The translations under genes were made by a program, and so were the position numbers. From the NCBI GenBank assembly GCA_037176905.1, contig JBBBWG010012890.1:47807-85278 (forward strand): 37,472 nucleotides of DNA. Reading direction: 5' to 3'. The DNA comes from Azolla pinnata. Lineage: Eukaryota; Streptophyta; Polypodiopsida; Salviniales; Salviniaceae. Below are positions 21,069 to 30,390 of this stretch, in pieces; position 1 is the first letter of the stretch, and each line of letters starts with the position of its first letter. Below the pieces are notes generated by a model. It was not told where the DNA came from and searched no databases. It saw only the letters and a list, made by a program, of their open reading frames with translations.

Positions 21069-21496
21069 TCAAGCGTCGTTGTTGAGGATCCCGCTGACGA
21101 GGGAGGAGGCGATGAGGGTAGCGGCGATCTCTGCGCCCACGACAGCAGCGGCTTGGGTCACGGGGCTGGGCCGCCACACAGCGCCGAGATCGCTGGAATC
21201 TGAACCAGAATCTGCAGCGGAGGAGGAGGAGGAATCCGGAGCAGATCCCGCTGTGACTTGCTTCTTCTCTCCTTCTTCCTTCACGATCTCCTTCGGCTCC
21301 TGCGCCGTCTCGCGCTCGATGTCGCGCTTCCTGATCCCAAACAGCCCGATGTCCCTCGCCACAGCCGGCTCCATGCCCACCACCGCTGGCAGCGGCAGCA
21401 GCAGCAGCGCGGCCAACGATGGGAACACTGCACGCCGAGGAAGAAGCATCCGGGGAGATGCTGATGATGATGCTGATGATGATGCTGATGATGATG
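21069..21496 (-). CDS. Probable thylakoid protein, 5' part lost in the gap
   Basis: The minus-strand frame ends in ILNNDA-stop at 21069 and is open up to the assembly gap. From the gap it reads Ser/Ala repeats (encoded by the GAT-type microsatellite), then LPRRAVFPSLAALLLLPLPA with a twin arginine and a hydrophobic core, then MEPAVA before RDIGLFGIRKRDIE. This pattern is like a Tat-type thylakoid transfer signal with an A-x-A cleavage site behind a Ser-rich chloroplast transit peptide. The mature part is short and acidic with a Ser-rich linker. It ends in a hydrophobic Ala-rich helix (VTQAAAVVGAEIAATLIASS) that may anchor it in the membrane. The IGLFGIRK stretch reminds me of the photosystem II maintenance protein MPH1, but that is a weak, memory-based match. 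The start lies in or beyond the gap. An internal ATG at 21449 would lack most of the transit peptide. Confidence 0.55.
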
Positions 21497-21596
21497 NNNN
21501 NNNNNNNNNNNNNNNNNNNNNNNNNNNNNNNNNNNNNNNNNNNNNNNNNNNNNNNNNNNNNNNNNNNNNNNNNNNNNNNNNNNNNNNNNNNNNNNN
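21497..21596. other. Assembly gap (100 N)
   Basis: Exactly 100 N, a conventional placeholder for a gap of unknown size. The left edge is a GATGATGCT microsatellite, which probably caused the assembly failure. The right edge, at about 21599-21616, has TGTGAC and GTCACA arms around TCAT. Confidence 0.98.
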
Positions 21597-22362
21597 TGCA
21601 TGTGACTCATGTCACATATGGAAGGACTGGAAATGCAGCTTCCCAAACAATTACAGCATCCATTTAGGTGCCACCATTAGCACCATGACAAGGTTAACCA
21701 TCTCTCTGTATATATGGACAGATCAAGCAAGCATTTGGAGCATGATTTATTTACCATTCGATACACAAATCGAATGCCCGCATTCTAGCTTGCATTCATT
21801 CCACACAAACCCAAGGTCACTGCATGAAAAAACAGAAAGAACCACCAAACTTCCCTGCATTTTAAACATAACCCACATCCATATTAAACTCTTTTGAACA
21901 ATAGAGAGGTAAGACAAGACCCCAATCATAGCAAGTTCTCTTTGAAGACTGCTTACAAAGGTTTGCGGTAGAATAACATTATGTTTGATCGAGCCAAAAT
22001 GTGCCATGAAAGAAAGAAAACAGGAGCTCCCCTTAGATACAACTCAATACACCCTTGCAGCCTGTGCAGAGTTGTTTTTCTACCTGGAGATTTCTTCGGC
22101 CTTGTTTTTCAATAATGCAATCGTAAATAGCTTGCTGTGTTCTATTCTTGACATTACATCATGAAAATCCAAGGAAGGAATCAGAGGATTAAGCTAGTAT
22201 ATGCTTCCATTCAATGCTTCTGCCATCCAGGAACTAGGCAAAGACAAGAGTATATCACTGAACCTTTGGATAACATTTTCATTACATCCATCGGCAAGCA
22301 GTGGAAGGCTGATGTCGTACTGTGAGGCAGCCAGCAAGTTTGCAATTCACTCGATTGTAGCG
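21597..22362. other. Spacer between gap and GAUT gene
   Basis: The part nearest 22362 should be the 3' UTR of the minus-strand GAUT gene. The rest may hold upstream exons or promoter of the gene broken by the gap. I cannot identify an exon with confidence. Confidence 0.4.
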
Positions 22363-25300
22363 TTAGTGCCCAAAATTACATTGTTGGATGAATAAATTCC
22401 CATAATCTACGTACCTAGTCCAACGTTCTCTATACCTATTCAATGCAACGTCCAGCCATGGTTTCATATTACCACTGTAATGGATCACCGCTGCTTTCTT
22501 GATTTTATCCATATTGATATTCGGGTTATGTCCAAGTCCAAGGAGATGCCACGACTTGTCCAATGGTAATGTCTTCTTGTAAAATGTGATGAGCCCTGGT
22601 GGAAGAGAGCTAAGCTTCCATAAGCTTTGATCCTTGTTCTGAAAGGTCCAATATGCAAAAAGAAGGGTTAGGGATGCAAATATATTCGCTTAACCTAACT
22701 TTTATACCATGCTTGAGAAAAAGTTTCAGCTTGTAAAAACAAATACACGATTTCATGGAGAAATCTTCAAAATAATGGTTTACCTTGTTCTGCCAGTGAT
22801 GATACTCATTGGTACACTTGGCCTTTCTCCAAGCATCAAGATCAAACACGTTCAGGCCAAATACAAATGCACAAGCATTAGGATCGAATTCCTTGCTTAT
22901 GAGAGGATTAGAAAAGTTCATATGGTAACTATATCGGCTGTACGGTCCAACACAATTTTCTACTGCCGCATGAACTTTTCCCTCCAGATCCATCCCAAAC
23001 AAAGAGCTCAGATCCTTCTGCACGACCACATCATCTTCCAGAAGGATTACTCTGCGCAGCTTCGGATACATTTCTGGAAGGTAGAACCTTAGGTGCTTGA
23101 GTATGATGTGTGATCTAAGGTTTCTCAATCGACTATCTCCTTCTACCTGCCGCACCAGTGGCATATACGTGGGATTGATGAACGAGTAGTCTTCAATAGA
23201 TTTGATTTCTATATGAGACACATTGTTGGGTGGACTCATTTTGAACCAAACCTTCATTGCCCACAAGTTCATCTTATCTGTTACGATATGGAAAACATGT
23301 TTTTCTGGATGCTTTGTATTATGGACCACTGACTTCACCACCACAGAAGCTCCCAGAAGATTATCCGAGAAGATGACATAGTGGAAAAGTGAAGGGTTAT
23401 TAAGCTTCACTGCCAAGCCATGATCTTCCACATCAACATAGTCTTCCTCATCGGTTATTTTCTTCTCTAGAAGCCTCATAGACAGGCAATGCAAACTTTT
23501 TGGTGTGGATCTGGCTGCTATAAGGTTGGAGAAATCTTCTTGCTTTTTGGCTCTTGCGAGCTGATCATTCACCGCAAAGATAGTATCTTTCAGTTTCTGT
23601 ATCTTGACATGGTTGTCAAACAGCTCTTTGGCATCCATCATAAGCTGGCGAGTAATTTTGACCCTATCTTTGAGATCCTTCTCAAGCAAAGTCAAAGTTT
23701 CTTCATCAATATTTCCAGTATCCTCTTGCAAACTGCGGAACTTAGGTTGCGAAAGGACTTCACTTATAGCATTTGCCTGATCAGTAAAGCTCTTCAGTTG
23801 TTTTGAGGCTTCAATTTTAGCTCTGCGAGCATGGTCAGCGTATGCATTGATGAGGGCTAATTGATATTTTGCTTGCTTAAAAAGAATCTCTACTTTCCCC
23901 TTGGTTGGATCTTCTCCATCAGGTTTCAATGCAGCTTGAATGGTGCGGGCAACATAGGCTTGACCAATGCCCACCTAGCAACATACACAATAAGAGGCTG
24001 ATTATTAGATTCTGGGAGATATCAGTTTAGATTAACACCTAGTGTTACACAAAATTTCCTGCCTGGTGCTTCAAACAAAGAACAAGGGTTCTCATTCCAG
24101 ATCTGATGACAGAATAATCCATCCAGACCACGCAACATGCATGGGACTGCGTATACATCTACGGCAATGATTATGCATGATGTTTCAAAAAGAACAGTAT
24201 CTTCCACTATAAATCAATATCTAAGTGGGAAACACCATTGGTTTCTTCATGCCCATCTAACAATATAACACAAGAGACTCTTCGTTAAATTACGGGAAGC
24301 GATGATTCCTAACTCATGATTCAGACACAAAAGTCCAGATTGGTCCTGCATGATTGTTTCAACAAGAAACAAATCTTCCAACCTAAACCATGAGCGTTAA
24401 ATTCTGATCCCAATTCAAAAGCATGACCTTACTCAACATGGCCTATAACAGACTGACCATACAATCACATAAAATTCAAGAGATACTTCATGGCTTTAAA
24501 GTGAGAAACAGTTTATGTACCATTACCCAGGAACCAAGGCTTGCTTATATGGAGAACGAAAGTCTTAAAGCCAGACTTTTTTAAAATCACATGTCAGACT
24601 AACGTCATATCTCATGACAGTATATACCACCAAATTAAACCTGAGCCTTAGTTCTTCGCCTTCACATGGTCAAGAAAAGACTGCATACGAGATCCTACAA
24701 TCAGAGATATTATGCCCGAATGGCATGATGACCACATAACCTTCAGCAGTAGCATCACATTAAACCTGAAAAAAATTCCTTACTTCATCACATGGGCCAA
24801 GAGAAGGCTGAAAATGTGCACATTAGATCCCACCATCACAGACATTACGGCTTGATGGCATCATGCCTATATAGCTTTCAATAATACTAAAGATTCTGAA
24901 CTGAATTCACAGCCTACTTCAAATACCAGTCAATTAGGACAACACATTCAAAAGAGGTTATAGCTAAACCATTGGCTTCCAAACCCCCTAATATAGCACA
25001 TATCCTGACTTTACTTGGAAAAGCGAAAGTTCCCATATGAACCCTGATAATAACTGTGATGCCTTACAAACCATGGCCGATTATATGCATTTAATTTGTC
25101 ACATAACTTCAAGTTCCAAGCTAAAACCTGAAAGTACCCGAGTTCAAATGCCGGATCTTACTTATCAGAGCGCATCAATGTCATTATCACCATTGCATTC
25201 AAGAGAACGAGAAGTTCCTATCTAGAACCGAATCCGACTGCAAATGACAGATTCACTTTCGCATATCATGCAAACATTCGCCCGAACCCTAATTCAAATG

Positions 25301-25804
25301 CTAGATCTTGCTTAGCGTACCATATCATGTCATTACAGAGTACAAATCTGAGCCCTGACGCTTACTATATTGCGAGAGTCAGATCTTACTACAATGTCAT
25401 ATTACACCAATGCATCGTGTTCGTAAACACGACAGCCAGCTCTCATACAGACATACATATCCTGCACGCAACCCTAAACCTAAATGGGAGTTCCTCATGC
25501 GAGGAGATCTTCGCTGGATTGGCAGACCACATCCAGGTCGCATCATAACGACCTATCACCCCAAGCTTAAACCCATGAAACTAATCCTAATCCTAAACTA
25601 AGCGGATCTGAGGCCCTACTGAAAGAAGATGAAGAAAAGCAAGGACAAAGGAAGAGAGCCTACCGGGTGGAGAAGGGGCTCGGAGCCATTGTAAAGGATC
25701 AATGCCGCAGCTGTGACAAGGACAAGGAGAAGCATGGAGGGGAAGAAGAGGCGATGGGCAGAGGCTTTGGAGGAGCTGGTCCTCCCACCATTACGGATCG
25801 CCAT
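22363..25804 (-). CDS. Galacturonosyltransferase (GAUT family, GT8)
   Basis: Three exons, 25804-25664, 23974-22784 and 22638-22363, join in frame to 1608 nt (535 residues). All junctions are GT-AG: CCG|GTA with TAG|GTG, and AAG|GTA with CAG|AAC. GAUT proteins are Golgi type II membrane enzymes that transfer galacturonic acid from UDP-GalA during pectin synthesis. Exon 1 carries a short cytosolic tail and a membrane anchor (FFPSMLLLVLVTAAALILY, about 20-38). A helical stem follows to about 200. The GT8 domain begins near TPKSLHCLSMRL (about 204-215). The metal-binding motif is LEDDVVVQKD (about 359-368), and the C-terminal HYSGNMKPW (about 497-505) matches the family signature HxxGxxKPW. LWKLSSLPPGLITFYKKT is also typical. 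The ATG sits in a good context (GCCATGG). The length is at the low end for the family. I cannot assign a numbered orthologue. Confidence 0.93.
23975..25663 (-). repeat. GAUT intron 1 with diverged tandem units
   Basis: Within this 1689-bp intron, similar blocks recur. About 24631-24740 and 24756-24880 share ATTAAACCTGA, TTCACATGG/ATCACATGGG, AAGA and ATGGCATSATG. About 25138-25195 and 25287-25338 share TTCAAATGC, AGATCTTRCTTA and ATGTCATTA, with a weaker third unit near 25370. Near 24179-24212 and 24350-24383, a GCATGAT-TTTCAA-ATCTTCCA block recurs. Copies are roughly 65-80% alike by eye, with periods of about 125-170 bp. Confidence 0.5.
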
Positions 25805-25980
25805 GGCGGGCGGAGGAGAGGGGCAGGAAGGAAAGAGAAGAATGGATCCCCCTGTTCCTTTCTTTTGCCCTTCTTTTTCTGGGGAGGAGGGGGGAATTTA
25901 CATGGTTCGTCGCAGCGATGGGCTCGCTGCGTCTTTCTCTCTGCGTGTCTGCAGACGAACCATCCTTTTCCTCGTCGGGG

Positions 25981-25981
<1 letters not shown>

Positions 25982-26012
<31 letters not shown>

Positions 26013-26030
26013 TTCCTCTTCTTCTTCTTC
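25982..26030. repeat. (GTC)n-(TTC)n microsatellite upstream of GAUT
   Basis: About ten GTC units run into TTC units some 180 bases upstream of the GAUT start codon, so probably in its leader or core promoter. Confidence 0.85.
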
Positions 26031-26047
26031 AATTCCATGTCTGTCAG

Positions 26048-26460
26048 AGAAACATGTCTCTGTTTTCTGAGTATACGGTCCTCAGATACGGAGAAGAGAT
26101 ACGGTCGGACATCTGGGAAGTAGATGAAGCGTATACGTATTTTGTACGCGTATAGTACGTTCTGATCCAGTGTCCTGCTCCCCGCAGAGCTCATTACATC
26201 CGTAGACAACTGCGCGCGATGTGCGTATGCGTTCGAATTCTTACGTATTTCCGGAGCGTATCCGTTTGGGGAAGCAAAGGACACACTGGATCAGAACGTA
26301 CTATACGCGTACAAAATACGTATACGCTTCATCTACTTCCAGATGTCCGACCGTATCTCTTCTCCATATCTGAGGACCGTATACGCAGAAAACAGAGACA
26401 TGTTTCTACGCACACCGCGCGCAGTTGTCTACGGATGTAATAAGCTCTGCGGGGAGCAAG
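26048..26460. repeat. Non-canonical inverted duplication A-C / A'-C'
   Basis: Block A (26048-26174) and the following block C (26175-26225) are contiguous. A recurs inverted at 26279-26406 at about 97% identity (a few substitutions and small indels). C recurs inverted at 26409-26460 at about 94%. A simple hairpin would give C' before A'; here A' comes before C'. A 53-bp spacer separates the arms. Block A is rich in CGTATAC/GTACG-type near-palindromes. It lies 240-660 bases upstream of the GAUT ATG. Confidence 0.85.
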
Positions 26461-28031
26461 TTATGTATATATATATACATATAGCAAGGCTCGTTTGCTG
26501 TCAACACTTACGAATCGATCAATCTGTTTGGAGCTACATATTGTATGCGACGCAATGCTGGCGCATCCTGCATGCAGCAGCTCCATGAAACTCTGTTTTT
26601 TTTTTTTAAGCTGTAAACAGGCTCGCTCAGTGCTATGGAAGCATGTGATTGCCGGAGAATGCGCTTATTAAATCTGGGAATCTCTGGATGCTAGATTGGA
26701 TTGTACAGCCGAGTTGTTCTTAGCTCTGCTTCAGCATGCTTTCACCGCGCGTTTTGAGTTACTACTGGCTCTGAGCCAGATGAAATCGCAGATGCCCAGC
26801 AGATCCTCCGTTATGTATCATGCAGCGATCGATCATGAAGCAAGCGGAGCGTTGGAACAACGGCTTGCAGCACTAATTAGCGAGTTGCGACATCCCAAAA
26901 GCCGGCCTTGGACCACAGTTCGCCATTATTATTCATCTGCGGCGTGTGTAGTATCCCACAAATATTTTCTCGTCGAAAATGCGCCAAAGTTTCCACATGG
27001 TAGGACCACCTACACATGTGGTAACGTGCTCCTTGTCACGAATCGGGAAGAAAATGATAATCATAATAATAATAATAATAAGATGCAGTTGCGCCGACAC
27101 GCTGAGCGAGAGCTCCGACTTTGATCTTTTTCTGTGTTCCCAAGGAGCGAGTTTGCAACCCTTCTACCTCGTTGAGGACGATGCTGCTTGCACCATGCAA
27201 AGCCATGTATGGATCGATAGATGTAAGTAAAGCTAACGAAATCTTGGCATGCGATAAGGTCTCGATCCGAAGCAGTCGGTGGACATGAGCTTGGAGGCTT
27301 GGACATGAACTAAGAGACTTCCTCTTCAGCTGCAGGTTCCTGGAACTATTATTCTTTACTCGATTAACACCATTTTACATTTACATTGCTCAAGCGCTTC
27401 ATGAAACGAACAAGTCGGTCAAATGTAGGGCCAACAAACATGTAAGTTGTGGGTGGATTCAAAGTAGCTAATAAGCTTGCCCCTCAATGTTCTTGAAGAG
27501 GCTTTTGCTTAAGCTTTGACATGATCATCTTCTATGGTCATTTTCCCAAAAGAACTCTGCAAATTAGAGCTTGCGCATACATACTTACCAATGTTGTTGA
27601 CTGCTGTTTTGATGATGAATTTCTCTCCAAGCCTTTCATCATATTGATGGTGTGGAAACGTTCCTTTTCAACCAGATTGTACATGAGAAGAAAATCTGCT
27701 TCCTTGAATCATGATTTACCACCACTTTTGTCAAAGGAGATGCGCCGGGATTATTCAATGGCATTGCATGTTTTCCACATTTAGAAGAATGATCATGGAG
27801 AAAACAGGTTAAAATTTCAAGATATATATCATCATCATCATCATCATCATCATGACTTGATTAAATCAGTAACTGTTTAAGTGCCTGAAATTTGGTTAGT
27901 GCATTTCAGTGGAATTCACAATTAAACCTGTGCTCCAAGTGCATTGTACACATACATATACATTTGCACATATTAACTTACACACACGCGCACACACAAC
28001 CGCGATTTCGACTTTTGCCTACTGAGCTAGC
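26461..28031. other. Gene-free spacer between GAUT and PPR genes
   Basis: It contains a TATA run (26465-26482), an AATAAT tract (27058-27081) and an (ATC)n run (27829-27852). A plus-strand frame of 142 codons near 26696 starts at TTG and resembles no family I know. The last few hundred bases are likely the 3' UTR of the PPR gene. Confidence 0.5.
27829..27852. repeat. (ATC)n microsatellite
   Basis: Eight perfect ATC units lie in the spacer downstream of the PPR gene. Confidence 0.9.
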
Positions 28032-30224
28032 TCACAAATGTGCATTGGCGAATATATTTGACATAGTTACATAGCCAGAAGAAACATTAGGACTCAAGTG
28101 GACAACTTCATTATAGCATTGCCTTCCAAGTTCCAGGTTACCATACGTCCTACATGCAGTTAATAAAGAAGTCCAAGCCATAGAATCAGATAATGAAGAC
28201 AAATTATCTTGAAGCAGTTTTTCAGCCTCATTCAGCATTCCCGCCCTACCAAGTAGATCGACCATACAATTAGTGAGCTCATAACTGGGCGATACTCCGT
28301 GATCTTGTTTCATGGAATTGAAGTAGCTGTACCCTTCCTCTACTTCACCTGAATGACTACAAGCTGAAAGTATACTGCTATATATTACATCGTTTGGTGA
28401 TAATCCTTCGCATCGCATTGCCTGGATGAATTGCTTAACCATCTCATGTCGACCTTGTTGAGCATATCCAGCAATCATTGCGCCCCATGATATTATGTCA
28501 CGCTCTTTCAATTCATTGAAAACTAGATACGCATCTTCAAGGTTGCCACATTTAGCATACATGTCGATGATAGCATTCCCAAGCACCACATCTATATCAA
28601 CTTTATTAGTCTTGATCAAAGCATGGATCGTTTTCCCATGGAGTGATGCACCGATGCTTCCACAAGCTTTCAGAACACATAATAAACGAACTTTGTCAGG
28701 ATTCTTTTCACCAACTTGAAGCATCTTTTGGAAGAGCTCCAATGCTAAAATTCCTTGCCCGTGTTGGTTATAGCCAGAAAGCATTGCACCCCAAGACACC
28801 TCATTCTTTTCAGGGCAAGTGTCAAACACCTTGCGGGCCTCTTCCAAACAGCAACATTTCGAATAGACATCGATGAGCGAGCTGCCGATCGCTACATCAT
28901 GCTCCAAACTAGCCATTACAATAGAGCAATGAACCAACATTGCTTCTGATACCAACCTTGCAATGCCACACGCTTTCAAGATGCATGTGAAGATGAAAGT
29001 ATCTGGTACGATATCGAACTCGTCGATTTTTTCAAACAGTTGAAGTGCCAACACATCCTCTTCATGCTGCAAATATCCAGAGAGCATTACAGAAAATAAG
29101 ATGGCATTCTTATGCAGCGAATCATCAAAGATCTTACGAGCTTTAGTGAGATCTCCGAATTTAGAATACATTTCAATGAGGGAACTTATAATCGATAAAT
29201 CTGTGTCTAAACCAAAAGCCCTTATTTGATTATGAATCGCTTCGCTCTGTTCTACTTCACCAGCATCAGCACATGCCTTCAAAACAGATAGATAGATGAC
29301 CCTATTTGGCTCAATCTTGTTTTCTTCCATTTGCCGAAAGAGTCTAAGGGCCACTGAGCTATAGTTTAGATGGGCATAACCAGTGATCATTGCACCCCAG
29401 GACACAACATTCCGGTCAGCCAAATTATCAAACACATTTTGTGCCTCGTTAATGCTTCCACATTTTGCATACATATCAACCAGAGTGTTTCCAACAGCGA
29501 GATCGAGCTCGATACCGTTTCTGACAATTAAATCATGAATGAATCGACCCTCTTCAAGGCCAGATACAACTCCGCAAGCTGAGATCATGCACAAAAATAT
29601 TACACGATTCGGCGTTATGTTTTCGATGTTTTGCATCGCATGGAAAAGTTCAAATGCTCTGATTATGCAGCCAGATTGAGCATACCCCGATATCATTGCT
29701 CCATATGATACAACATTTCGATTCTTCGTTTGTTCAAAAACATTATATGCATCTTGCAGCATACCACATTTTGCATATTGATTAACCAAAGATGCGGCGA
29801 CAATTACATCTGAATTGAGACCATATTCAATGGAATGATGATGAATGATCATACCACGAGTAATAGCATTCGATTGACAACACTTCATGATGCAAGCCAG
29901 TATGTAGTTGTTAGGCACAACATCACTCTCTAACATGTCCTGATATAGGGTTAAGCTCAACCTATCTTCGCAATGCATGACATGGGCAGAGATGATGGCA
30001 TACCATGTATATACAGAGTGGTTGGAGCTCTGACAGAACAACAGATTTGCTTCCAGTAAGGTTCCATGGAAAGCGTAAAGGCGAAGAAGATAATCGTCCA
30101 AGACGCCGGACGAAGAAAGGTCTTGAAGAAGGAAGAGACAATGCATCTTCCTCCCCGTGGACACGTCCTCTTTCTGGGCGCATTCCTGCAAGGAAAGAAG
30201 GAGCCTCTTCCTCTCTCGAAGCAT
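28032..30224 (-). CDS. PLS-class pentatricopeptide repeat protein
   Basis: An intronless ATG frame of 730 residues. PPR proteins of this class bind organelle RNA one base per repeat and serve RNA editing or processing in mitochondria or chloroplasts. PLS triplets recur with a period of about 101-103 residues, marked by V-S-W/Y-G-A-M-I-S-G-Y near 72, 172, 274, 375, 476 and 578. Typical linkers such as NTLVDMYAKCGSINEAQNVF and VLKACGSIG are present. The C-terminus has the late repeats and an incomplete E motif (about AWTSLLTACRTYGNLELG, from 683) that stops at SNIFANAHL. There is no complete E domain and no DYW deaminase, so an editing role would need a partner supplying the deaminase. The start fits, since LLLSLQECAQKEDVSTGRK is the usual opening. 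I see no clear transit peptide. Target RNA cannot be read here. Confidence 0.93.
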   Translation of the reverse strand: MLRERKRLLLSLQECAQKEDVSTGRKMHCLFLLQDLSSSGVLDDYLLRLYAFHGTLLEANLLFCQSSNHSVYTWYAIISAHVMHCEDRLSLTLYQDMLESDVVPNNYILACIMKCCQSNAITRGMIIHHHSIEYGLNSDVIVAASLVNQYAKCGMLQDAYNVFEQTKNRNVVSYGAMISGYAQSGCIIRAFELFHAMQNIENITPNRVIFLCMISACGVVSGLEEGRFIHDLIVRNGIELDLAVGNTLVDMYAKCGSINEAQNVFDNLADRNVVSWGAMITGYAHLNYSSVALRLFRQMEENKIEPNRVIYLSVLKACADAGEVEQSEAIHNQIRAFGLDTDLSIISSLIEMYSKFGDLTKARKIFDDSLHKNAILFSVMLSGYLQHEEDVLALQLFEKIDEFDIVPDTFIFTCILKACGIARLVSEAMLVHCSIVMASLEHDVAIGSSLIDVYSKCCCLEEARKVFDTCPEKNEVSWGAMLSGYNQHGQGILALELFQKMLQVGEKNPDKVRLLCVLKACGSIGASLHGKTIHALIKTNKVDIDVVLGNAIIDMYAKCGNLEDAYLVFNELKERDIISWGAMIAGYAQQGRHEMVKQFIQAMRCEGLSPNDVIYSSILSACSHSGEVEEGYSYFNSMKQDHGVSPSYELTNCMVDLLGRAGMLNEAEKLLQDNLSSLSDSMAWTSLLTACRTYGNLELGRQCYNEVVHLSPNVSSGYVTMSNIFANAHL

Positions 30225-30374
30225 GGGGTTTCTAGCCTCCAGCAGAAGAAACCGAGGGTCGGGGACGCAAAAGGAAGGTCATGGGCGCCTCCCTAATGTC
30301 TCTGTCTCTGTGGGCGAGCCAAACTCTAGATCATGCCGCTGAAGAAGGAGCCTCTTCTGCACGGAGCTGATCCG

Positions 30375-30390
30375 AAACCCTAACCCTAAA
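30375..30390 (+). promoter_or_regulatory. Double telo-box upstream of the PPR gene
   Basis: AAACCCTAACCCTAAA is two overlapping plant telomere-type boxes, 150 bases upstream of the PPR start codon. Such boxes are common in promoters of organelle-biogenesis and ribosomal genes. Use by this gene is inferred. Confidence 0.45.

Noticed and set aside
26696..27124. A 142-codon plus-strand frame upstream of the PPR gene
   Set aside because: It begins at TTG, ends in an AAT-repeat-derived poly-Asn stretch, and has no recognisable motif.
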